From CAZOKH01 sp964580315 (lineage in GTDB: Bacteria > Chloroflexota > Anaerolineae > Anaerolineales > Anaerolineaceae): 31,995 nucleotides of DNA. The notes beneath the pieces are model-generated. The model made no database searches and was not told where the DNA came from. It worked only from the letters and a program-made list of their open reading frames with translations. The stretch is from positions 1 through 31,995 of the forward strand of contig CAZOKH010000039.1 of assembly GCA_964580315.1 (NCBI GenBank), in the 5' to 3' direction. The translations under genes and the position numbers were made by a program. Of the stretch, positions 23,400 to 30,112 are shown piece after piece (positions within the stretch are counted from its first letter, which is position 1; each line of letters opens with the position of its first letter).

Positions 23400-24317
23400 C
23401 TATAATTCCTGGATGTGAGGGGTCATTCCCAGTTTGTCAATTGATTCATTAATGAAGCGGAAGTAGTCTTTGTTGTTCGCGTAATTGATTGGATGTTGAA
23501 TGCCGGCCGCAGCGACCAGGGCAGCTTCCATCATGTTGGTGCCGAAGGTTCGTCCTTCCAACATGGGGGTTGTGGTCATCAAGTATTTCACACCTGACTG
23601 GCGGAATAGTTCTCTATCTTCGGCAGTGGTGGTGTTGGTCACGATGATTTTCCCATCAAGGCGTTTGGGCATGTAACGTGTGATGTAGTGGCAATCTCCG
23701 TTGATTACGGTTGCCCATTCAAAATATTTCTGAAAACGGGGAGTGCGTTTTTCCTGGGCTTCGCCCACAGGATACAGCCATTTGAAAGGCAGTCGCGACA
23801 TGACCGGAAGCAAAATTTTCGCAATTTTAATCAGGGTTTGTTCTTTTTGGATGGGCAGTGATAAGCCCAGGGCAAACATAAGGTCGCCGATGACACATTC
23901 ATAACCGGCGCGGAAGAAACCATGCGACAGGCCAAAACGATCAACCGCGCTGGTCATAAAAGCCCGTTTTTTGCCGACCTGCTCGCCAAGTTCCCTGTCA
24001 AGGTTATCGGCTGCTTTTAATTCCAGGGTTTCTTTTAAGCCCGTGCCGTCAACCAGCGGTGTTTTCTTTACGCCTGCGAAAACAGATTGGACTGAATGTA
24101 ATGGATACCAGTGATTGCTGATCAGGAAGCCTAAAATCGTGCCGCCCACTCCAAAGGCATCCACTTTCCCATCCATCTCACGATAGAGGCGGGCGGCTTC
24201 TTGAAGGTCTCCATCAGTGCCAATTCTCTCAAGCTGAACTTTTTCACCTAAGATTTCAATTTGGACTAATTTATTTCTTTTCGAAGAACCGATACTAATG
24301 CTGACGGCATGTTTCAT
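23400..24317 (-). CDS. Uncharacterised protein; related proteins are sometimes labelled quinate 5-dehydrogenase
   Basis: This 305-residue protein begins MKHAVSISIGSSKRNK, which I recall from a family found in Chloroflexota, Deinococcus-Thermus and some Firmicutes that is often labelled quinate 5-dehydrogenase. I see no clear shikimate-dehydrogenase signature that supports the label. A glycine-rich AFGVGGTILGF segment lies near 55; RFGLSHGFFRAGYECVIGDLMFALG follows near 135; TTTPMLEGRTFGTNMMEA near 250 is the best-conserved-looking stretch. I chose the ATG at 24315-24317 because GGGAG precedes it at 8 nt; an open frame continues upstream without conserved sequence. It heads the tight operon with the nucleotidyltransferase and PAP2 phosphatase, which hints at a shared pathway of unknown product. 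Confidence 0.7.
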   Translation of the reverse strand: MKHAVSISIGSSKRNKLVQIEILGEKVQLERIGTDGDLQEAARLYREMDGKVDAFGVGGTILGFLISNHWYPLHSVQSVFAGVKKTPLVDGTGLKETLELKAADNLDRELGEQVGKKRAFMTSAVDRFGLSHGFFRAGYECVIGDLMFALGLSLPIQKEQTLIKIAKILLPVMSRLPFKWLYPVGEAQEKRTPRFQKYFEWATVINGDCHYITRYMPKRLDGKIIVTNTTTAEDRELFRQSGVKYLMTTTPMLEGRTFGTNMMEAALVAAAGIQHPINYANNKDYFRFINESIDKLGMTPHIQEL

Positions 24318-24491
24318 GAAGCAAACTCCCTTGAAGGATGGTTGCGAGTATACCACACCTATGATAACCCCCATTTATGCAAAAAGTCACATCTTTTCAA
24401 GTAAGGCTGGCAATAAATGATTTTTTAGGAATTTGAAAAGAAACGAAATTCTGACAGAGATATTTGCGTGTGTTTGAACTGCCCAACGGGT

Positions 24492-25028
24492 TCAATTGTG
24501 CGCCTGGATATCCTGGAGTCTGGTTTCCAGGTCTCTTACCTGGTTGATTAGATTGTGTAACTCTTCCAGGGGAATGTAATTCTCAACTTTCTCGCCTGTT
24601 TGCAGTTTGTCGGTCGATTGTTTGAATCGTGGATCAGTTAAATGATTGATCAGTTTTCCGAGTTCTTTCGGGCTGATAATTCCATCTTCGTTAAGGATGG
24701 TCAGACGACGGTTGATTTCGTTGTTGATTGTCTCATCCAAAAAGTGATTCGTTGAACTGAAGGCATCATGAAAATGCGAAAAAGCTGCATTGCTGGTTTG
24801 AATTATCCGTGCAAGGATTGAATTGGGAACATAGGCGCCAATTCGTTTTTCAAGGTCCAGAATAACCTGAAGAAGTGTGGCTGCGGTAAGGTCGGCTCCT
24901 GATTTGTGATCCACAATGTGAACTTCTTCGCCGTTTTGAACCATGCCGGCAATTTCGTCCAGATTCACATAACGGCGTGTTTGTGTATTGTAGAGTTTTC
25001 GATTGGTGTAACGCTTTATGATGGGCAT
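24492..25028 (-). CDS. phaR: Polyhydroxyalkanoate synthesis regulator PhaR
   Basis: The N-terminal 60 residues (MPIIKRYTNRKLYNTQTRRYV, then LDEIAGMVQNGEEVHIVDHKSG and DLTAATLLQVI) are the typical PHB/PHA accumulation regulator DNA-binding domain; the remaining part to 178 is helical, as in PhaR. In proteobacteria PhaR represses phasin and its own gene and is released when it binds PHA granules. The gene lies just downstream of the phasin homologue on the same strand, with a strong terminator between them, so it is probably expressed on its own. Its ATG lacks a Shine-Dalgarno sequence and follows a TATAAT box by 6 nt. No PHA synthase lies in the window, so control of actual PHA is inferred from the family only. 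Confidence 0.88.
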   Translation of the reverse strand: MPIIKRYTNRKLYNTQTRRYVNLDEIAGMVQNGEEVHIVDHKSGADLTAATLLQVILDLEKRIGAYVPNSILARIIQTSNAAFSHFHDAFSSTNHFLDETINNEINRRLTILNEDGIISPKELGKLINHLTDPRFKQSTDKLQTGEKVENYIPLEELHNLINQVRDLETRLQDIQAHN

Positions 25029-25034
25029 GTAAAA

Positions 25035-25040
25035 ATTATA
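25035..25040 (-). promoter_or_regulatory. Candidate -10 box of phaR
   Basis: TATAAT on the minus strand is separated from the phaR ATG by only TTTTAC and lies just after the phasin terminator. No ribosome-binding sequence and no good -35 are visible. If used, the mRNA would be leaderless or nearly so. Confidence 0.4.
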
Positions 25041-25091
25041 AAACGAAATACAAAAAGCGCGGTATGCGGACTTAAGTCAACATACCGCGCT
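25041..25091 (-). terminator. Terminator of the phasin gene
   Basis: AGCGCGGTATG (25056-25066) and CATACCGCGCT (25081-25091) form a perfect 11-bp stem. Its loop contains GACTTAAGTC, which adds a short inner stem with a TTAA loop. On the minus strand a T-rich tract (about 25041-25055) follows, so transcription from the phasin gene should stop before phaR. Confidence 0.85.
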
Positions 25092-25108
25092 ATTGGAAAA
25101 CGAATCCA

Positions 25109-25468
25109 TCAGGACTGTTTTTGCGATTGCAAGTCCTCGATTTTTTTATTCAATTCCAGGATGCGGGCAGTTAATTCCTCGATATCTGAACGGGTGGCAT
25201 AGCGTGAATGTTTTTGAGATTGTTCCGCACGAACATCGTCAATAAATTTTTGCTGTTTTTCAACAACTTCCTTGACAAGCTTTCGGGCATCTTGTTCGGC
25301 GATTTCGCCGCGTTCAACCAGACGGTCGACAAAATCTGAAATCTCATCCTGCGCCAACACAGCCGCCCCAACGCCTGCAAGTAAAACCTTGCGCGATAAC
25401 TCAAACAATCCAAAAGACTTGGCTGCAGAAGATGTTTCATCATGTGAAGTGGTTTCTTTTTTGGGCAT
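25109..25468 (-). CDS. Phasin-like (PHA granule-associated) protein
   Basis: The 119-residue protein has no signal peptide. An N-terminal hydrophobic/amphipathic stretch (about 20-42, KSFGLFELSRKVLLAGVGAAVLAQDE) precedes long charged helices with coiled-coil character up to the C-terminus, ending EELTARILELNKKIEDLQ. This matches the small PhaI/PhaF-type granule-associated proteins that coat polyester inclusions. The ATG has AGGAGA at about 7 nt. The adjacent phaR supports the assignment. Such proteins are low in complexity, so similarity to other coiled-coil proteins cannot be excluded. Confidence 0.75.
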   Translation of the reverse strand: MPKKETTSHDETSSAAKSFGLFELSRKVLLAGVGAAVLAQDEISDFVDRLVERGEIAEQDARKLVKEVVEKQQKFIDDVRAEQSQKHSRYATRSDIEELTARILELNKKIEDLQSQKQS

Positions 25469-25496
25469 TTTTTCTTCTCCTGAAAAGGACCAGTTA

Positions 25497-25526
25497 TTGA
25501 TAACGCAACGCGTTATTTGTTATAAT
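25497..25526 (+). promoter_or_regulatory. Near-consensus sigma70-type promoter facing the UbiB-family gene
   Basis: TTGATA (25497-25502) and TATAAT (25521-25526) are 18 nt apart. Expected transcription start is near 25533, giving a leader of about 100 nt before the TTG start at 25637. A minus-strand TATAAC/TATATT lies in the same DNA and could serve the divergent phasin gene, but no well-spaced -35 goes with it. Confidence 0.65.
25501..25515. promoter_or_regulatory. Palindromic operator candidate 1
   Basis: TAACGC-AAC-GCGTTA is a perfect palindrome with a 3-nt centre; one more pair (A/T) extends each arm. It fills most of the spacer between the -35 and -10 of the plus-strand promoter, where a bound repressor would block RNA polymerase. 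Confidence 0.6.
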
Positions 25527-25527
25527 A

Positions 25528-25542
25528 TAACGCATTGCGTCA
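25528..25542. promoter_or_regulatory. Palindromic operator candidate 2
   Basis: TAACGC-ATT-GCGTCA repeats the first operator with a single arm mismatch. It covers the expected transcription start of the plus-strand promoter. The two centres are 27 bp apart. The repeated motif argues for a dimeric regulator; PhaR or a TetR-type protein are possibilities. Confidence 0.6.
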
Positions 25543-25636
25543 AGTATGTCAATCGTCCGATCGGCTTACATCTTTCAGAGTAGAATGTTATTGTATTTAT
25601 TCAAGCAATGCCCGGGCATGATGGGAGTGGGATAAA

Positions 25637-27370
25637 TTGTTCAGAACGATAACACGGCCAATCCAAAGCTTGCAGCGTTTTCGAGATGTGCAAACCGTCC
25701 TGGTTCGGTATGGTTTTGATATGCTTTTTGAGCGGGAGGAAGTGCAGGAGATCAGGAAACTGTTGAAGGAAAAACTTCATTTGCCGGTTAAAGACCTGGA
25801 AATGAAGACATTCCCGGAACGTCTCAGGCTGATGTTCGAAGAGCTTGGGCCAACTTATGTCAAACTGGGACAAATTCTATCCAGTCGAAGCGATGTACTT
25901 CCAGAAAAGTGGGTGGATGAGTTATCCAAATTGCAGGATGATGTTCCAGCATTCCCGTATGATGAAGTGCGAGAGGTGTTCCTGGAGGAATTTGGCAAAC
26001 CTCCCGAAGAAATTTACTACGAATTTGATCCGATCCCCGTTGCGGCTGCGTCTATTGGGCAGGTGCATCGTGCCAGGCTGCACAGCCTGCAAAAGGTTGT
26101 GGTGAAAGTTCAGCGTCCCGGGATCAAACGGCAGGTTGAGTCTGACATTGAAATCATCCGGGAAGTGGCGCGTTTGTTTGAAACGCGCACAGCCTGGGGG
26201 AAACAGTATGGAATTCTTGCAATTGTGAATGAATTTGCCGAGACTCTCAAGGCTGAAATGGATTATCAAATTGAAGCAGCCAATGCCAACCGCTTGCTTC
26301 GCAATATGGAAAATGTTCAGGGCGTTTATGTGCCTTTGACTTTTCCGGATATGTCCACGTCGCGGATTCTAACCATGGAAGCCGTGGCGGGAATCAAGAT
26401 TGACAACCTGGAAGCGCTTGACGAAGCTGGCGTCGATCGAAAGAAAGTGGCTGATGTATTAATTCACAGCATTTTTAAACAGGTGCTGATGGATGGCTTC
26501 TACCAGGCTGACCCGCACCCGGGAAATTTCCTGGTTGAAAGCACGACCGGAACCATAAATTACATCGATCTTGGGATGATGGGCGTCCTGGGATCGGGAC
26601 AGCGCGACTTATTGAGCGATATTGTGCTGGCGATCATTCAGCGGGATACGCATGAGATTGTAAAACTGGCAATGGAACTGGGGGCGGTTTCACAGGAAGT
26701 GGATGAGGCCCGGTTGGAGCGGGATTTTGATCGGATTCTCAACAAATATCTCGACCTGGCTCTGGATCAAATCTCTTTCTCGTCAATTTTGCAAGAAATA
26801 TTGTCTGTTCTCTTTAAGCACCGCATTCGTTTGCCTTCGGAATTCAGCCTGGGGATTAAAGCCATCATGCAGGGCGAGGCAGTTGCTCATGCACTGGACC
26901 CAGATTTGATTATTATGGAAATTGCCCGATCTGTAGCCCGCCAGGTGTACTTCAATCGACTGGTGCCCAAGGACATTGCTTTCGAGCTCCTAAGAAATAC
27001 CCGCCGCTTAAATCGTTTTCTGAAAATGCTGCCTGACGTAAGCGAATCAATTCTTAAACAGGTTCAAAACGGTGAGCTTCGGGTGGGGCTGAATGTTCCA
27101 GATTTTGACGAGCAATTAAACCGCATCCAAAATATTGCCAACCGGATGACGGCAGGGCTAATTCTTGCCGGAATGATCATTGGCTCATCCATTGCCATGA
27201 ATGTCTCGCCCGAATCATGGAAATATATCCCCATCCTGGGAACGATCGGGTTTATCTTATCGATTTTATTGGGCGGCTTTCTGATCTGGAGTACATTTTG
27301 GGATCTCTGGTCGTCCAGCCGCCGTATTCGTCAAATTCGGAAAAAGAAGCAAAAAAGCGGCAGGGATTAG
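25637..27370 (+). CDS. ABC1/UbiB family atypical kinase
   Basis: The 577-residue protein is an ADCK/UbiB protein-kinase-like ATPase. It shows the family-specific KxGQ segment VKLGQILSSR near 76, the alanine-rich nucleotide loop AAASIGQVHRA near 137, VVKVQRPGI with the ATP-binding Lys, DGFYQADPHPGN (catalytic and metal residues) near 293, and IDLGMMG in place of DFG. Two hydrophobic segments at the C-terminus (about 500-552) anchor it in the membrane. UbiB supports quinone biosynthesis in proteobacteria; in this lineage the target is unknown and may be menaquinone or lipid transport. The start is TTG, with GGGAG/GTGGG just upstream; no earlier in-frame start exists. It may be controlled by the palindrome-covered promoter upstream. 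Confidence 0.9.
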   Translation: MFRTITRPIQSLQRFRDVQTVLVRYGFDMLFEREEVQEIRKLLKEKLHLPVKDLEMKTFPERLRLMFEELGPTYVKLGQILSSRSDVLPEKWVDELSKLQDDVPAFPYDEVREVFLEEFGKPPEEIYYEFDPIPVAAASIGQVHRARLHSLQKVVVKVQRPGIKRQVESDIEIIREVARLFETRTAWGKQYGILAIVNEFAETLKAEMDYQIEAANANRLLRNMENVQGVYVPLTFPDMSTSRILTMEAVAGIKIDNLEALDEAGVDRKKVADVLIHSIFKQVLMDGFYQADPHPGNFLVESTTGTINYIDLGMMGVLGSGQRDLLSDIVLAIIQRDTHEIVKLAMELGAVSQEVDEARLERDFDRILNKYLDLALDQISFSSILQEILSVLFKHRIRLPSEFSLGIKAIMQGEAVAHALDPDLIIMEIARSVARQVYFNRLVPKDIAFELLRNTRRLNRFLKMLPDVSESILKQVQNGELRVGLNVPDFDEQLNRIQNIANRMTAGLILAGMIIGSSIAMNVSPESWKYIPILGTIGFILSILLGGFLIWSTFWDLWSSSRRIRQIRKKKQKSGRD

Positions 27371-28257
27371 TCTTCCTGCAATTGCGATCCTGACAATGAT
27401 TCAAACACTGCAAGGATGGCGGAATTATCCTGCGCGCCCAGGCCCATTTCAACCATGGCATTATAAAGCTGGGTGTGTATGGCTGCCGATGGAAGCGGCA
27501 CACCAAATTCTCGCGCTGAATCCATTACGATGTTCATATCTTTAGCCTGCATCGAACTTTTGAAACCGGGCTGACGATTGCCCTTAAACAGACGGTCAGG
27601 TTTCTGATCAAGCGTCCAGCACTGGGCGGCGCCGCCGCGAATGGCCTCAACTACTTTTTGGGGGTCGGCGCCTGCTTTTTGTGAAAAGATCAGCAATTCA
27701 GCCATGGCTACCATCTGAGCGGCGACCATGATTTGATTGGCTGCTTTGGCAATTTGACCGGTTCCTGCTTCACCAATGCGTGTGATGGTTTTTCCCATAG
27801 CTTCAAAAATCGGGCGGACGGTTTCAAGCGCGCTTGCAGGTCCTCCAACCATGATCGTTAAGGTAGCGTTGCGCGCTCCCACTTCCCCGCCGCTTACGGG
27901 AGCATCAAGCGCTTGCACATTTTGTTCTGCCAGTTTGGCTGCAATGAGCCTGGCGGTGGCCGGTTTTATGGTGGAATTATCGACAAAGATTAATCCCGGA
28001 TGTGCACCTTCAATAATGCCATCCTTCCCCAATGTCACTTTTTCCACATCAGGAGAATCGGGGAGATTGGTGAACACCACATCCACCTGCCGGGCGACTT
28101 CAGCCGGAGACGAAGCACGTTTTGCGCCCAGATTAACCAGTTCATCGACAGCCGCCTGGCTGCGGTTGTGTACAACAACCGGAAATCCTGCTTTTAATAT
28201 GTTGCTGGCGATTGATTTGCCCATTAAACCCAGACCGATGTATCCAACTTTGAGCAT
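27367..28257 (-). CDS. NAD(P)-dependent 3-hydroxyisobutyrate dehydrogenase/tartronate semialdehyde reductase family protein
   Basis: The 296-residue beta-hydroxyacid dehydrogenase has the N-terminal dinucleotide fold VGYIGLGLMGKSIASNI, FVDNSTIKP near 95, the substrate-loop DAPVSGGEVGA near 118, and GQIAKAANQIM near 170 with the catalytic Lys and Asn. KDMNIVMDSAREFGVPLP near 240 is the usual cofactor-site lysine segment. The overall pattern is closest to tartronate semialdehyde (2-hydroxy-3-oxopropionate) reductase GarR, but the substrate cannot be fixed; succinic semialdehyde and hydroxyisobutyrate reductases share these motifs. The ATG at 28255-28257 follows GGAGG at 5 nt. Its stop overlaps the stop of the convergent UbiB-family gene. 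Confidence 0.9.
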   Translation of the reverse strand: MLKVGYIGLGLMGKSIASNILKAGFPVVVHNRSQAAVDELVNLGAKRASSPAEVARQVDVVFTNLPDSPDVEKVTLGKDGIIEGAHPGLIFVDNSTIKPATARLIAAKLAEQNVQALDAPVSGGEVGARNATLTIMVGGPASALETVRPIFEAMGKTITRIGEAGTGQIAKAANQIMVAAQMVAMAELLIFSQKAGADPQKVVEAIRGGAAQCWTLDQKPDRLFKGNRQPGFKSSMQAKDMNIVMDSAREFGVPLPSAAIHTQLYNAMVEMGLGAQDNSAILAVFESLSGSQLQED

Positions 28258-28368
28258 GGCTGCCTCCAATTTAGATCATTTTTGTTTTCAATCCTACCAT
28301 GTAATGCGGGCATTTGACCACCGTGTTAAAATCTAGTTACACCATTTTTTAGATGTGGAGAAAAACTT

Positions 28369-30072
28369 ATGGAACGTAAAGTGCCCAGCACCGCTTCAGA
28401 TGAAATTGCCCTGTATTTACAGACAATTTATTCCTTGCTACGGTCAACCTCTGAAGTGCAGGTGCGCACCCTGGAAGAAGTGCATGCCGGGATGAATTCA
28501 ACCCTGCATTTATTAGCCCGTGAAGATGCACCCGATGTGGGTGCTCTAATTTATAGCTCACTGCGCCTTCCGGATTGCATGCCGTATGTTCAAACGGTGA
28601 CACTGGGGCAAAACCAGGCAATTTTTATTCAACATGGCTATGGGAACGTGGAACAATGGCAAAATGCAGATGCCCGGGCGCGCAGGCGGCGCTGCTTCTT
28701 TGATGGAAAAGGCACGCTGGCTTGCTATATAGCCAGCCGTTCTGACATTGAAGATGTCGTCCCGGCTTTGACTGCATATCAAATTGAGTGGAATAAATTA
28801 AACAGCCTGCTGCAGCATTGTCCTGATGACTGGTTCGAGAAAGCGGCCAAGCGACATCCACAGCAATTTGTTGAATTGGCAAAACAGTTGCTTTTGAACC
28901 CGGATGACCTGGAAAGGTTGCTGGTTATATGGGGTGAGGGATTCAGCGAAATGCTGAAGGCAATCAAGGCGAAGCGCTGCAACTTGCGCATTCGCTTGCT
29001 GAGCGGATCGCTAAGTGATTACTGGCGAGCCACCCGCGCCTGGTGGGAAAATATAGCCCGCCACGTGCCAGACCTGGATAAACGGCCGGTTTATTTTGTG
29101 TCCAGCAATCCACACAGCATTGCCAACCTGATCTCGGGCTTCACGGATCATCACCGCGAAGAATTGATCAATTTTGTTGAACAGGGTGATCAGCCTGAGT
29201 TGAACGAAGAATGGCAAAAAATCAAATCCAGTGAAGTGCCGTCGGACCCCGGTAACTTTTTATATTACGTGCTGAAAAAATATCAACAAACTCCAGCCGG
29301 TTCGCGATTGGTGGAAGAGCAATACATCCGGGAGTTGCAAACTGGAATGGTTCGTGTTCCATCAGAACATTCCTTTGATATTGAAGCCCAGGTAATTGAA
29401 CTATCCAAAATGGATGCCAGTGGATTTGATCAACGTTTAAAACATGAAGACTGGCGTTTTTTGCAAAAGAGTGATGCGGTTATTTTGAACATTGATTATC
29501 CACTGGGTGTTGCAGCTTATCATCTGTTGTTTAAGATTGCCGAGCAGGCTGGCTCGATTCCGGGTGTTTATATCATGGGAAAAGCCGCCTCGCTCAACGG
29601 CAAACGGGGTGATGTGCTCATCCCAACCGTGGTTTATGATGAACATTCCAAGAATACCTATATGTTCCGTAACGCTTTCGGTGCGGGAGATATCATTCCT
29701 TACTTAAAATATGGGTCGATCCTGGATAATCAGAAAGCGGTGACAGTGCTGGGAACGTTCCTGCAAAATTCACGCGTGATGGATGTGATTTATCGCGAGG
29801 GGTACACGGATATTGAAATGGAAGCGGGCCCATACCTGTCTGCCATTTATGAAATGTTCCGTCCCAAACGCCACCCGGTGGATGAGATTGTCAGCCTGCA
29901 CCGATTGCCGTTTGACCTGGGCATTCTGCATTATGCATCAGACACTCCCTTGAGCAAAGGCAAAAACCTGGGGGCGGGCACGCTGTCATACTTCGGCATG
30001 GATTCTACTTATGCCACTTCTATTGCTATTCTAAACAGGATTTTTGAGCTCGAAAAGGAACGGATCGAGTAA
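28369..30072 (+). CDS. Uncharacterised 567-aa protein with a nucleoside-phosphorylase-like C-terminal half
   Basis: I recognise no characterised orthologue; it may belong to the DUF6909 group, from memory only. The N-terminal half (1-320) is largely helical, with no signal peptide or membrane segment. The C-terminal half has features of the PNP/MTAN nucleoside phosphorylase fold: YPLGVAAYHLL near 378, GKAASLNGKRGDVLIP at 404-419 (compare the phosphorylase G-A-G-x-L-x-x-GD-V-V-I-P pattern), a YDEHS segment just after, and DIEMEAGPY at 481-489 (compare the substrate-binding DMEx(T/G)A motif). A phosphorylase, hydrolase or binding role is inference. The ATG has GGAG at about 9 nt. The gene is divergent from the reductase gene and convergent with valS. 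Confidence 0.65.
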   Translation: MERKVPSTASDEIALYLQTIYSLLRSTSEVQVRTLEEVHAGMNSTLHLLAREDAPDVGALIYSSLRLPDCMPYVQTVTLGQNQAIFIQHGYGNVEQWQNADARARRRRCFFDGKGTLACYIASRSDIEDVVPALTAYQIEWNKLNSLLQHCPDDWFEKAAKRHPQQFVELAKQLLLNPDDLERLLVIWGEGFSEMLKAIKAKRCNLRIRLLSGSLSDYWRATRAWWENIARHVPDLDKRPVYFVSSNPHSIANLISGFTDHHREELINFVEQGDQPELNEEWQKIKSSEVPSDPGNFLYYVLKKYQQTPAGSRLVEEQYIRELQTGMVRVPSEHSFDIEAQVIELSKMDASGFDQRLKHEDWRFLQKSDAVILNIDYPLGVAAYHLLFKIAEQAGSIPGVYIMGKAASLNGKRGDVLIPTVVYDEHSKNTYMFRNAFGAGDIIPYLKYGSILDNQKAVTVLGTFLQNSRVMDVIYREGYTDIEMEAGPYLSAIYEMFRPKRHPVDEIVSLHRLPFDLGILHYASDTPLSKGKNLGAGTLSYFGMDSTYATSIAILNRIFELEKERIE

Positions 30073-30081
30073 TGAAAAGAA

Positions 30082-30112
30082 GAGCGCCGCAAAAACGGCG
30101 CTCATTTTCTTT
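30082..30112. terminator. Bidirectional terminator between the 567-aa protein gene and valS
   Basis: GAGCGCCG (30082-30089) and CGGCGCTC (30096-30103) form a perfect 8-bp stem with a CAAAAA loop. ATTTTCTTTT follows on the plus strand, and on the minus strand TTCTTTTC follows, so both convergent genes can end here. Confidence 0.85.

Noticed and set aside
24318..24374. A 19-residue N-terminal extension of the 305-aa protein
   Set aside because: The extra residues show no conserved sequence and the ATG at 24317 has GGGAG at good spacing.
25538..25543. Minus-strand TTGACG as the -35 of the phasin gene
   Set aside because: The nearest TATAAC lies only 13 nt away and other -10-like boxes are closer, too short for a sigma70-type promoter.
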